A DNA stretch of 64,000 nt from Mansonella perstans. Lineage: Eukaryota > Nematoda > Chromadorea > Rhabditida > Onchocercidae. The notes below the pieces were generated by a model. It did not search any database and was not told the DNA's origin. It worked only from the letters and a program-made list of their open reading frames with translations. Position 1 is the first letter of the stretch. Each line of letters opens with the position of its first letter. A program made the position numbers and the translations under genes. The stretch lies in assembly GCA_037074765.1 (NCBI GenBank), contig JBAMDO010000162.1, forward strand, positions 62,001 to 126,000. The letters are read 5' to 3'. Below are positions 1 through 11,413 of this stretch, one piece after another.

Positions 1-1250
1 AAAAAAGTTGTTAAATTTGAATTTTGTTTTCATTTTCAACGAATAATTAATTAATATAAATTGATAAATATGCAAAAAAAAAAAAAAGAAAAAAAATTTT
101 GTCAAATTTATAAAAAAATATTCGTATATATATATATATATATATATGTATGCAATAAAAGCATTACAATTGACTGGATAAATTCAAGCATTGTGATTAG
201 TTGGATTAAAATATTTCTTAATTTGATAAATTCATAAATTGATAAATGTTCCTCATTGCTTTATCACTAATTGATAAGTATTCCTTATTGCTATATTATA
301 GTATAATTTGTTCACAAATGAAAATTATATATGAAAAATTGAAATGAACGTGAAATAAATCCTAAATCTTTGAACATCTAAGCTATTTAAAAGATGATAA
401 ATGTTGAAATGAAATGAGTTAAAAATAAAAAGAGATATTAAAAATGCTCTCAAAGATTGCCATAAGCAATTTTTATCAAAAATAAATATGAAAAGAGCAT
501 GTCGAAGAAATTGCTTTAAAAAAAAAAAAAGAATTGAAGTAGAGATGATATATTTGAATTGAAAAAAATATTTAATCACTTATTTTTGCACTAATAAAAA
601 TCGCATTTCATTGAAATAATTGAATAAAAAAAAAAAAAGGAAGAAAGAGAGAGAGAGAGGAAAAGAGAGGGAAAGAGAGAGAGGGAATGATTAAGTTTAT
701 CTTTAATATTTACTGATATATTAGACAGAGGGAGAAGGAAAAAACAAAGATAGAGAGAGAGAGAGAGAGAGAATTCAATTATATCTTATTAAACTTCTAT
801 CATTTTTTGGCTTTATTCTTTTTCATTCGAAATAATTTTTATGAATAAAAGAAATTTGATTTTATATTATTATTTGATTTTATAATTTTATAGTTTATCA
901 TACTAATAATTGTCTATCATATTACATCAATTTTGCTTTTATCAATCATTTTACAGCAGTTATCTTTATCAATTATTACAATAATCGCTTACTTAATTAT
1001 GTGAAATTTATCCAAGCGACATTTGATATTAATTACATTTCTTATCAATCAATCAATATTGCAATATTTGATCAGCGTAGTTATTTTAAGGAAATATAGT
1101 CAACTAAGAAGTGTAATGAGCATAAATAATATCATTGGAATATTTTCAACATAATTCCATCTAAATTAAAATTATCTCAATTATTTATTAAAAATTTAGG
1201 AAATCCTGAAATTTAAAGGATTTTCAACAAAATTTCCACACACACACACA

Positions 1251-1302
<52 letters not shown>

Positions 1303-3596
1303 AAGACGAGAGTGATAATATTGAATTTTTGTTGGGAAAAAGAAAGAAAAGATTTGCTGTTAAATGAGGAACATTTTTAAACAAATTAAAAAGGCTTCCT
1401 ACATGATATCATTTATTTTATTTTGTTTTAAGGAAAAAAAAAAATTAAAGAACGGAAGATAGGAAAAGGAAAATTACTAAATATCAAATATCAAAGAAAA
1501 AAAAGAAGAAAATGAAATGAATTTAGGATTTAATCAAATTTTTAAATTTCTGAAACTTGAAAAAAAAAAAGTGAAAAATAAGCAAATGAAAGAAGATATG
1601 AACATATTTTGCAAATGAATTGTGCACACATCTGCCTATATTTTAGATATATAATTGTATTGCATATGTATGTATCAAAGCATTTAACAAAGGAATTCTT
1701 TTTTTTTTTTTTTTTTGCCTTTTTCATTTAAATCCAAATTTATAATGCCTACTAAATCTTCGCCATCTCATCTTTCTTTCAGGAATTTTCACTTTTCTCA
1801 AATACTTTACTTTACTTTACTTTATCCATCATTTTCTTTTCTCACTCTTCATTTATCATCGTTCATATATCAATGCATTAATCACTGATAAACTGATAAA
1901 TGATACGTCTAGCATACACGTCAACACTTTATCATCCATCACAAACAACAAACCTATCTTACTGCTTTTGAAATATTTCAAACAGCTCTGTCTATACATA
2001 TCATCCTATTATTAATGTAATATGCATTCGTGTTAATGTGTGCACCTGTCTGTAACCTTTCTGAGTAATTATATACATATAATATATGAATGATCTGCGC
2101 ATAACCATAATTCATAAATAGACCTACATATTTATGTCTACGTGGATAGATTGGTGCACACATCCATACACACACATACACACACATCCATACACACACA
2201 CACACACACACACATACACATAAATACACTCTTATGGAGCACTATGGAGCACTATATATCTTTGCAGATTACGGGTATACCTATCATTGTAAAAGGTCAA
2301 AAAGTGAAAAGTTAAGCCTTTCAAGTAATTCAATAAAGTGATAAGCAAACATACACACACATACACATACATAAATACATATTTACATGTACAAACACAC
2401 GTACAGACACATACAAGCATACATGTACTCACGCAAACCTACACGGAAAAATATCAGTACGCACGTATGCCTACAGATATACCGTATCAAAATTAACTTA
2501 ATTAAATAAGTGAATGAGAAGAAATGAATAATACAATAAAGTTAACTAGCAAAAATAATTAGTAATTACTCATTACAACTAATAAAATACCTTTTATCCA
2601 AAAATTTCAAACAAGCAAAGCATAATTTATTTCTGCGTGGAATAAATATGAAAAGGTAAAAAAGAGAATAAAAGGAAATTAAAGAATTCTATTGCTCTAA
2701 AGGAACTGATTAATTAATTACTGAACAATTAATTCATCACAATCAATATTGTGATAAATAATTGTGAGGTATTATTTAAATGAAATAAATAAGGATAATT
2801 AGTAAGTATGCGAGAAAAAAGACAAGAAAAAAGTGAAGTAATAAATAGTATCAAATGAAACGAAAAAGGCAACAAGTGATTTAAATGAAACCAAAATTGA
2901 TTTCAAAAAAAAAGGCAAAAAAAAAAATCAAAAAAATCAGATATATCCAAAAACAAAAATCGGAATATAAATTCAAATCTAATTACGCTTCATGAGTAAT
3001 CATAATTGAATCCTTTGAATTTCATATTTCCATTTTCTCTTTTTCCTTCATTTTAAATTACTAATACTTTTTAATTATTTATAATCAGGATGAATTCCTG
3101 ATTTATCCATTCTGCTAGCTAATGATATTCATTCCTCATTGACCAACCAATAAATTAACCGGTACCAATAATATCCATTTAATTATATTATATTTTGAAA
3201 ATTTTCCGAAACTGATGTATATAATAATTTAAATCTATAAAATATGCTTCAATATAAATGGCAAACAATTAGCAAAGATTAACAATTAAATATATAAACA
3301 ATTAGCAAAGATTAACAATTAAATATGAAACATTTTGCATAATAAAATAACAATTTAATTATTAACAACATTATTTAATTATTAACAACAAAACTCCGAG
3401 TTTTGTTGTTAATAATTTTGTTGATAGACTCTAAACTTTAACCAACGACCACTACACGACCCTCTTATATGATTAAGACATCAGGATGGAAAGGCGAGAA
3501 TTTCAGCCGATTTGCAAATAAATTTCAATCATCAAAATTTTTAAACATATCAGTTAAGCTTTCCACAAATTAGTTTAGAAAAAGAAACAATTCCAG
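1..3596. other. AT-rich, repeat-laden stretch without a recognised gene
   Basis: I found no convincing exon on either strand. The stretch holds GA-rich runs (about 640-690 and 743-771), (CA)n followed by (TA)n (about 1237-1302), (CA)n tracts near 2159-2220 and 2350-2440, a 31-bp tandem duplication at 3263-3326 and a 20-bp-arm palindrome at 3377-3417. The ORFs of 60-85 codons here are translations of CA or GA repeats or of T-rich DNA. It could be an intron or the 5' region of the gene whose exons appear at 3597 and 5198. Confidence 0.6.
3263..3417. repeat. 31-bp tandem duplication followed by perfect palindrome
   Basis: A 31-bp unit is repeated exactly at 3263-3293 and 3296-3326 (period 33). 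Downstream, 3377-3396 and 3398-3417 are perfect 20-bp inverted repeats separated by a single C, so single strands could fold into a near-loopless hairpin. Confidence 0.9.
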
Positions 3597-5250
3597 CTCA
3601 TTTTTCCAATTACTGAATTGTTTATTTCTCGGACTATGACCTATGACCCTGGTCGCGGTTATCAGTTACGAATTATCGATTTAGCAAGAAAAATTTTAGA
3701 AAAATGTAAGTACTTCACATTCAACAATTCTTATTTCTTTCACTTATTTTGCACATCAAAATTAAGCGCAAAAAAGAATAGAAAAGAGAAGGAAAGAAAA
3801 AATAAGGAAATTTCATTTTTGTGACGGAAAAAATTGTGAATTCTATTTTCGTCAAGGGGAATAAGAAAAGGAATGAATGGAATAAAATGAAACGGAATGA
3901 AATGAAGCGAATGAAATGAAATGGAATGGAATGGAATGGAATGAAATGAAATGAAATGAAATGAAATGAAATGGAATGAAATGAAATGGAATGAAATGAA
4001 ATGAAATGAAATGAAATGAAATGGAATGGAATGAAATGAAATGAAATGAAATGAAATGGAATGGAATGGAATGGAATGGAATGGAATGGAATGGAATGGA
4101 ATGGAATGAAATGAAATGAAATGAAATGGAATGGAATGAAATGGAATGAAATGAAATGGAATGAAATGAAATGGAATGAAATGAAATGGAATGAAATGAA
4201 ATGAAAGAATGAAAAAACGAAAGTGCAGGAAGAAAGGCTTAAGCCAAAAAAAGGAAAATGCATCATTATGCAAACAAAATATCGCTTCTAGTTTCACAAA
4301 AAAAAGGACCGGTTTGCGACATCAAAAAAAAAATTCATTTCTTAAAAATTTTTTTAAATCACTTTCCTCTCTTTCCTTTTGCCAATCTTTCCGACAACAA
4401 TTATAACAAAAGTAAAAAGCTTGAAGATTTTCTCTTCGGTAAATAATTAATTATATTCACTTGTAAGTAATAATTCTTCGACAAATCATTAATTAGTTCC
4501 ATTTGGTGGGAACAATTTTTATTTCAATTTGAAAAATAAATTCACATTTAAATGAGCAAAAAAAAAAAAAAAAAAATTTGATAGTCTTTTCCTTTTTCTT
4601 TCATTGATTTATTCATATATTTTTTTTTTGAGATATTTAACAATGATTTTAAAAAAAAGAATTATAACTAATGTACTATTTGTCTAAGTATTCTGATATT
4701 AGATTTTTAAATGAATTACAATGCATAAATACATATATGAAAAACATGAATATCAAATGAAATGAATACATAATAACTTGAAATGCTTACTAAAATACAA
4801 ATTAGCAATGAATGACAAAATAACTGTATTTTTACGATAATATTTTTCCACTGACACTAATTGCTTTTATCATATCACATAAATAATACATAATACAACT
4901 AAAAACTTTAATTAATTATTGCAAACTATTTAAATTAAAAGAATTTTGAAAAATTAAAATTAAACAAAAAATTACAATTTTTTTTTTCGTAACGTAATTT
5001 GTTTGAATTATTTGATGGTTGCTATTATTTAGTATTAAATTGCACAGTAAACAGAACTTTTTTCTTTTTGTTTCAATGAAACATTCAAATTGATGTAAAA
5101 TTTAAACTGATCAAATTTCAAGTTAAAAAATAAAAAGTTAAAGATTTTAGCTTTCATTTCTTCATCCTCTCTTTCATCAACATTCCACAAATTCTAGGCA
5201 TTCATTTATGCGGGGTAAAAATATTGACAGTGCCAACTGCAAGTGAATGA
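3597..5250 (+). CDS. 3' end of an unrecognised protein gene (last two exons)
   Basis: Two plus-strand exons fit together by phase. Exon A is 3597-3705: it follows an ATTCCAG acceptor, is open for 36 codons plus 1 base, and ends at a strong GTAAGT donor; it reads LIFPITELFISRTMTYDPGR and then a basic, leucine-rich segment ending ARKILEK. Exon B is 5198-5250: it follows TTCTAG, completes the split codon to Cys, reads IHLCGVKILTVPTASE and stops at TGA. An AATAAA signal lies at 5297-5302, 47 bp past the stop, which supports a true 3' end. The intron holds a long GAAAT/GGAAT repeat. Upstream exons are not visible and may lie left of the window. I do not recognise the family. The DPGRG string recalls ribosomal protein uL2, but the surroundings do not match. 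Confidence 0.4.
3874..4206. repeat. Pentanucleotide satellite-like tract (GAAAT/GGAAT)n
   Basis: About 66 nearly uninterrupted 5-bp units, mostly TGAAA and TGGAA in irregular blocks. Because the unit contains no stop codon in the minus-strand frames, it creates two overlapping minus-strand ORFs of about 180 codons that read as F/H/S/I/P repeats. I regard those as artefacts. The tract lies in the intron between the two exons of the gene at 3597-5250. Confidence 0.95.
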
Positions 5251-5296
5251 CAGAACTTAAGATTATTTTAGTTTAATTACCAGCTTTTCCGGATAC

Positions 5297-5302
5297 AATA
5301 AA
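5297..5302 (+). promoter_or_regulatory. AATAAA polyadenylation signal
   Basis: Canonical hexamer 47 bp after the TGA at 5248-5250. It supports that stop as the end of a real plus-strand gene. Confidence 0.5.
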
Positions 5303-7312
5303 ATCTTTAATGAAATATCATATATAAATGAAAATAACTGAAAATGACAAACTGCTGTCACAATAATACTGATGACTCACTGATGCTGCACTATTTGGTT
5401 GGATTGCAAATAATAACAAAGTAATATCAAATATTATTTTTAAATATGGGTCAAATAAATGTAAATAATTGAACTCTTCGGTTGACAATAAATCAATGAT
5501 AATTTAAAAGTTTAAGTAAATTTAATAAATTAAAAAAAAATTCTTCCAATCAATCTTTTGACAAATGTTTTAAAAAAAAGTATGAGCATGATTAAGAATT
5601 TATTGTTGATAAATTTTACAAAACTATTTCTTTAAAATTTCTATTAATTATTCCGTTTCCCGTATTTTCCATCTCAATGATCTGTTTAATTTATACATTT
5701 TTTTTTTCTTTCTCAATTTCCAAAGTATGTCCTATTTTTTTCTTATTGTCTATTTATCCTATAATATAGCACTATTGTATTAGTTTGTTTGGAAAAAAGA
5801 AAACAATTATTTCCTACTATACTATTATTGGTTAAAATATAGGCCTAAAAATGAAAAAATCTTAAAAAATGTTCAGAATGAAAAAAAGTGAATGAGAGAA
5901 GTTTTAAGGACATAGACAAACAAATGCTTTTACATCATCATTCATTCAATAATCAAATCAAATATAATGGAAAAGAGATTTTGAGGGAAAAACATCATCG
6001 TCATCAATAACATTACTTTTATTAGTATCTCAAAATCATCATTGACGTTAACATTACTATCATTATCACTATTACTGTCATATTACCATCATCAACGGAT
6101 CATTAACAATACCGTCATTTTGTTAACAGTTGTCATCATTACTACTATGATCATTAATATTATTATTATTATGAACAATAGCAAAATTATTAATTGTGTT
6201 ACCATTAAAATTAGCATCTAATATTTTTATTATTATCATTAATATTTTCAACATTGCCATCACCACTATCATAACTGTTGATATTACTAATACTGACTGA
6301 TACACACGTAACAGTACTATTGTTAATATTACTACTATTAACAACATCATTAATATTATTATTATCATCACTATCATTACTATTGCTACTATCAATTAGC
6401 ATTTCAAATGATAAGGAAAATAATGCAATTTGCATTTAGTGAATAATAATTAATCAATACGACATACAATAATTCACTCAATAAATCAATATTTAACTAA
6501 CAAACTGAAATTCTTGAAGATATTTCCCTTCTCTCACTTTCCTCTTCCCTCTATTTCACTCTCTCTCTCTTCATTTAATCCTTATGTATAGCAAAAGATT
6601 GTTGAAAATTTTTAAAATTTTAACTTCTTTCTTCTTTCCAAACTATTAAATATGAAATTTTGATAACTATCACTTTTACATGTGAATGACGAAAAGAAAA
6701 AAGTTTTTGAAAAATTTAAATTTTAGATTTTCAAATTATTCAACAAAAGGAACAAAAGCATTTGTCTGATATTCCGTTGGCAAAATCAATCAAAGATAAA
6801 AAGAAAAAAAATGAAGAATTTTTTAATCCCAATAGTGTGTTCAAAAAGTTTTGGAATTAAAATTTGAACTTTGAAAAATATATTTCCTTGAAATATTACT
6901 GTGAATTTCCTTCCTGGAATCATTCATGCACAACTACAAGTTTTCTTTCCCAATCTAAAACTTCTAAAAATTGATCGCTTTGAAATATGAAGTTAAATTC
7001 ACTACATTATTAACTTCGTTTCCATTGAAAATCCAGTTTTCAAAATTCTCAAATTTAAAATAATAATAATTTGATAAAAATGGCTGCAAAAACTTGGCTA
7101 GCTTAATTGGCAGCTAATTAATTCAGCTAAATTCCTGCTCTTCCAGGATCAGAAGAATTGAAAAATAATGAATAACTTGTTGATTCATCCATTTAACCAT
7201 TTCCAAATTCAAATGATCCATTCAAATTATACCCCTGTTAGAGATACGATTTAAATGATAATTTTGGAGAGAAATAATTTCAACATCGATCATCAAATAA
7301 CAAGAGAGAGTA
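5303..7312. other. AT-rich intergenic DNA with degenerate trinucleotide repeats
   Basis: No supported gene. About 5990-6410 is a degenerate ATT/ATC/ACT trinucleotide repeat that opens several minus-strand frames rich in N, S, D and I; they look like repeat translations. A 27-codon plus-strand ORF at about 5346-5426 (MTNCCHNNTDDSLMLHYLVG, then six more residues) has a reasonable composition but no splice context that proves it. Confidence 0.6.
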
Positions 7313-7793
7313 ATGAAAAAAGAAAATTTTCGAATGAAGAATTCGAAATTACAAATCCTTCTGATTCATTCATTTGTATTATTTTTATTCATATTTATCA
7401 TAATTTTAAATCGTAAACTTGTAGCAATTGCAAGAAACTTCTTAATTTGTAATAATCATTCTTTTCAATCCATTTCGTTTGCTTCGAAAAGTTATAAAAT
7501 AAATGTGCTTCAATCATTAGGCTCTAAGAGAAAGCTTAATAAAGATATTCGAGAAATCTCGGTCCAAAATACTAGTTCGTAAGTGTATAGACGGTATGTT
7601 TTATTGTAACAAAAGAATTTAAAAAATGATACAGTAATTTAATCATGAAGTAAGTAAATTAAGTAAACTCGAAAAAAAAAACGATTGTTTAAACTTCTGT
7701 CATTTGTAATACTCTAAAATGATTTGCAACAATTTAATGAAATTTTTTTAATAATTAAATTTCAGATATGGAATATGTCACATGTCATCATAA
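7313..7793 (+). CDS. Possible small secreted protein or neuropeptide-like precursor
   Basis: A two-exon model. Exon 1 is 7313-7578, ending at a GTAAGT donor; exon 2 is 7766-7793 after a TTTCAG acceptor, and the phases agree, giving about 97 aa. An internal in-frame ATG at 7334 may be the true start (90 aa). From it the protein begins with a polar MKNSK head and a long hydrophobic run (about 25 residues, rich in L, F and I), as in a signal peptide or a signal anchor. The rest is polar and basic, with a KRK site after INVLQSLGS that could be a prohormone-type cleavage site. The C-terminus reads SYGICHMSS. I do not recognise the family. A decayed copy of exon 1 lies about 0.64 kb downstream, so this locus has duplicated. 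Expression is unproven. Confidence 0.4.
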
Positions 7794-7904
7794 AAGTTAT
7801 TAAGAAATTTCTCAGAACGTCTTAAATCACTGAAACAAGCATAAGTTCTATCAATAATGATATATCATATTGTAATTATGCAAATTATTTTAACTGATAA
7901 TTTT

Positions 7905-7980
7905 TACGAGTAAATAAATAAATAATTAAGTACAAGTAAGTAAATAATTAAGTAAGTGAGCAAGTAAGCAAGTGATATAT
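7905..7980. repeat. AAGT/AAAT simple repeat
   Basis: Tetranucleotide-like run of AAATAAAT, AAGTAAGT and GCAAGTAAGCAAGT between the two duplicated segments. Confidence 0.7.
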
Positions 7981-8084
7981 GGATAATCATAAATTTTATT
8001 CAACTAATCTTTATTGTAATTATTAAAAAATTTCTCAGAACGATAAAATTCAACAATTTTAGAAAATTTGATAAAAAGTTTACA

Positions 8085-8260
8085 AACATGCAAATAATCA
8101 TTCTTGTCAAAATCATTTTTTGCTTGAGAAAGTTACAAAATAAAAAGTGCTTTAATCATTAGCTCTAATGTAAAGCTCAATAGAGATATTCGAGAAATCT
8201 CGTAAGTTATATTAGATGGTATGTTTTATTGTATTAAAAGAATTTAAAAATGATATAGGA
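8085..8260 (+). pseudogene. Decayed duplicate of the exon at 7313-7578
   Basis: Aligns by eye with about 7445-7640. Shared blocks include AATAATCATTCTT near the start, GATATTCGAGAAATCTCG in the middle and GGTATGTTTTATTGTA after the donor. In this copy the frame is broken by stops and indels, although a GTAAGTT donor-like site is kept. The flanking AATTTCTCAGAACG block is duplicated as well (about 7804 and 8029), so the duplicated unit is larger than the exon. Confidence 0.6.
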
Positions 8261-8280
8261 AACTGAAATGAAATGAAAAA

Positions 8281-10460
8281 TTGCTAGCAAAAATTTAGTA
8301 TTGTATTTTTTATTTGCTATAGAATAATAAATTTGAATAAATATCCATTTCTTTTCCTTCTCTAAGCACAACTTAATTAATTAATTCGCTTACTGCTTCA
8401 TACAGCAATTTTAATATAAATTAAAGCTGTACCTGACAAATTAATTATTTATTTAAAAGAAATGAGTAGAGAACATTGCGACAGATGATTCTACTATTAT
8501 TAAATAGGTTAATTTTATTAATTCGATGAATGCAGCTCGATTAATTTCATTTGTCAGCAAAGCTATTTACTGCTACTGCGACAATTTATTTATATACTCT
8601 TGCTGAATTGAAATTTAAATGATTGGATTATACTTAGTAATTTGAAACGAGCCTTTACTTAATTACTTAATACAATAGGATTGACCGTAAGTACTATAAT
8701 GCAAATAACAGAATACTAATTAAAATGCTCCAAATCGTTCAAATCAATCAATTAACTGAATTGAAATCACGAGCTTAATTAATTTTACAGCAATGAATAA
8801 TTCTATTATCAGTTCAATAATTTGTTAATATACAAAAATTACAGAACGAAATGGGAAACTCTTGAGAATATAATCCATATAAACTCAAAAAAAATGACAA
8901 AATAATAACAACAACAACAACCACAAAAACAACAAAAAAAAATAACAACAGCGATAACAATAACATTAAAAGCAACAACAAAAAGCAATGATAGCAATAG
9001 CAACGATGATAACAAAGACTGCAATAACAACAGCATATCAGCAACAGCAACGATACAGCAACAATGACTGTAATAACAACAACGATAACAACAATAATGA
9101 TGGCAACAAGAGCGATAATATCAATAATAATAGTAATAACAATAATACAACAATGACAAAATGAGTGGAAAATTTTAGGAATGAGAAAATTCTTAGACAT
9201 GATGAATTCACTGATTGAAAAATGATGGAAAAGAGTGAAAAGTAAGAACAGAAATAAAAACGAAGATGATTTATGCTAGTATCATTTAAGACAAAAAAAG
9301 ACGCAATTTTGCGAAGCAAGTCTTAAACGATAATGAGGCTTTTTTAGTGATTTAGGACTGTGCACTTTAATACTTTAGCAATAATAATTGGCTCAATAAA
9401 TGTTTTTTTCTTCACGATTTTCACGATCTTAGCACATTTTTTTGCTTCCTCGAATAAATCTCTTTACTGCTATGAAATTGATACAATGCTCAATTCACAT
9501 AAGAAAAGTTTAACAGAAAAAAGAATGACGCAACAAACTACGTAATGTAAGATGTAATTTATAGAGATACAATTGGCTAATTAACGTAGATAAAGTTGGC
9601 AACTAATTTTGATAATTAAATTTTCTGTTAGATATTCAAAAAAATTTGATAACTAAATTTTAAATTCTAATATTTTTTTTTTGATAAACATAACAAAAAG
9701 CAAATAAGTAAAGCATAAAATTGCTTATAAAATTGTAAAGCATAAATAATAAAATTTTATGCAATAAATGTTTTTTGCTATTCCTTACACTACCTGGCTC
9801 AATATATTTAATTGAGCCAATTTCTTTCACAAAATTTCAGCGGGAAGAAAAGAGAAAATAGGACTGAGATGGTTGACCAAATATTTAATTAAAATGTAAA
9901 TATTAGATGAAATCAAAATGCAAATATCAAATGTCTGATAATTAAAAGGATCAGAAAAAAGGCATTATTATTATTATTAGGGCGACTGAAAGAGGAAATT
10001 TAACAATGAATGTATTAAATATTTTTTCGAAATCCTTTTAATGCCTTTTAACTTTGCCGATTTTTTATCGTTTAATGAAACTTTCATCAAATCATTCAAT
10101 TTTTTTTCCAATATTTTTTCAATAAGTCATAAATTTTTTCAATCGTAAAATTGCTTATAATTTCTGCCATTAAATATTTGAATGTAAAAAGAGAAAAAAG
10201 AGAAAAAGATTTATGGAAAAGTATTTCAAAGTGAACGGAAACAGGAAACGCAAATATCCTACATGAAAATGTTTCAATTCATTCTTTTTTTTCCTCACAA
10301 CATTTCTTCTATTCCATCATTTACGTCATTTACAATGCGTCAATCTGTTTCATAAATAAAATGATCTATAGTTAACTGGTTAATTTGTAGTTAAATTTGT
10401 AATTAACTAATGAAATTATTGATTAACCGTGGAAATTTTCCGAGATATCTTGGTATTTTT
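8281..10460. other. AT-rich intergenic DNA, CAA-rich repeat at 8905-9155
   Basis: A degenerate AAC/CAA/GCA/ATA trinucleotide repeat at about 8905-9155 opens several minus-strand frames rich in L, V, I and C; I treat them as repeat artefacts. The rest has no supported exon, RNA gene or element. Confidence 0.6.
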
Positions 10461-10555
10461 AAACTACAAAGAAAATAAGGAAAAGTTAATGGCAAACACA
10501 CAAATACAACACACATACACACACACATACATACAACACAGACACACACACATTA

Positions 10556-10950
10556 TGGTTGAAGTAAGTATAAGTGCTTCCCTTATCGATTCTAAAAGAT
10601 CATTGTAGATTAAAACCTGACCCAAACACTGGAATGTCAAAACTTTGTTCTCAAATACCAAAAGTTTACCAATTTATCACGGTACAGGTTTATCACGGTA
10701 CAGGTAAGTACAGGTAAGTACAGGTAATTTATTTGTCACAAATAAACCCACAAAAGACTCCTCTCTTCCATTCCACACAATTCCAAACATTATTACTTCA
10801 TCATATCATCATACTTGATCACTGGGATCAGTAAGCTTCCGCAGAATACTTCAGATTTTTGCAACTGAGAATCAAATGTTGAAAATCTTCGATCCAAATC
10901 ATCTCACAGCACAATTTACAATTATTGGATCGAACAAATAATAAATATGA
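10556..10950. other. Coding-like island of uncertain strand
   Basis: Base composition is less AT-rich here and both strands have protein-like frames. On plus, a frame open from about 10577 (reading HCRLKPDPNTGMSKLCSQIP) runs into an ACAG|GTAAGT donor in a short repeat at 10673-10724. A further plus-strand frame at about 10853-10941 after ACTTCAG reads IFATENQMLKIFDPNHLTAQ and stops soon after. On minus, a frame after an ATTCCAG acceptor reads CLGQVLIYNDLLESIREALI. I could not assemble a phase-consistent gene from these, so strand and reality are open. Confidence 0.25.
10673..10724. repeat. Short tandem repeat containing splice-donor motifs
   Basis: Two perfect 16-bp copies of TTTATCACGGTACAGG (10673-10704) are followed by two 10-bp TAAGTACAGG copies, so the string ACAGGTAAGTACAGG recurs and offers several equivalent GTAAGT donors. 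Confidence 0.85.
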
Positions 10951-11244
10951 AATTTAAAAAAAAAAAAAATAATGGACAAACTTTTTTTAAGTTAATTTTT
11001 AAAATCTACACCTACTAAAAATGGATTGTAAAATTTTTTTAATAAAAATCAATTACAATTGATTGTTGTAAAATTGTCTGATAATTTTGTTAACTTTCAA
11101 AAGTTTATTTGAAAATGTCAATATTAAAATGATTCATTTATTAAATATATGATTTGTTCAAAATGGGGTTAAGATTTCAAAGAAATTCTTGCTAATTTCA
11201 ATTAACATTCACGTGGAAATTACGTGAACATCACATGAACTCAC

Positions 11245-11413
11245 AAAGCATACCGTTTGCAAAATTTGCATTCATATTGTTAGTAAAACTTTCGGATGCC
11301 TGTGGTGCTATCATTACAGTTGCTGTTGCTGTTACCGGCGATATGATGCAATCAGTATCGGATAGAGAAAGTGTAGTGGAACCGAAATGGTCATTGTTTG
11401 TTTGCATTGTCAT
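11245..11413 (-). CDS. Possible first coding exon of an unrecognised minus-strand gene
   Basis: The minus strand has ATG at 11413 directly after an in-frame TGA, then 56 codons plus 1 base up to a GTGAGT donor at 11244. The product begins MTMQTNNDHFGSTTLSLSDT and continues S/T/A-rich through VTATATVMIAP. If unspliced, the frame continues four codons and stops. The plus strand of the same segment is also open (67 codons), but its composition is less protein-like and it lacks splice context. No phase-compatible second exon was found at lower coordinates. The GC-richer stretch 12,290-12,480 would lie upstream of this start. Confidence 0.3.

Noticed and set aside
3721..4297. Two minus-strand ORFs of about 180 codons
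   Set aside because: They are translations of the GAAAT/GGAAT pentamer array, which lacks stop codons on that strand; there is no start context or splice support.
8814..9319. Minus-strand ORFs rich in L, V and I
   Set aside because: They follow a degenerate CAA/GCA/ATA trinucleotide repeat and are not proteins.
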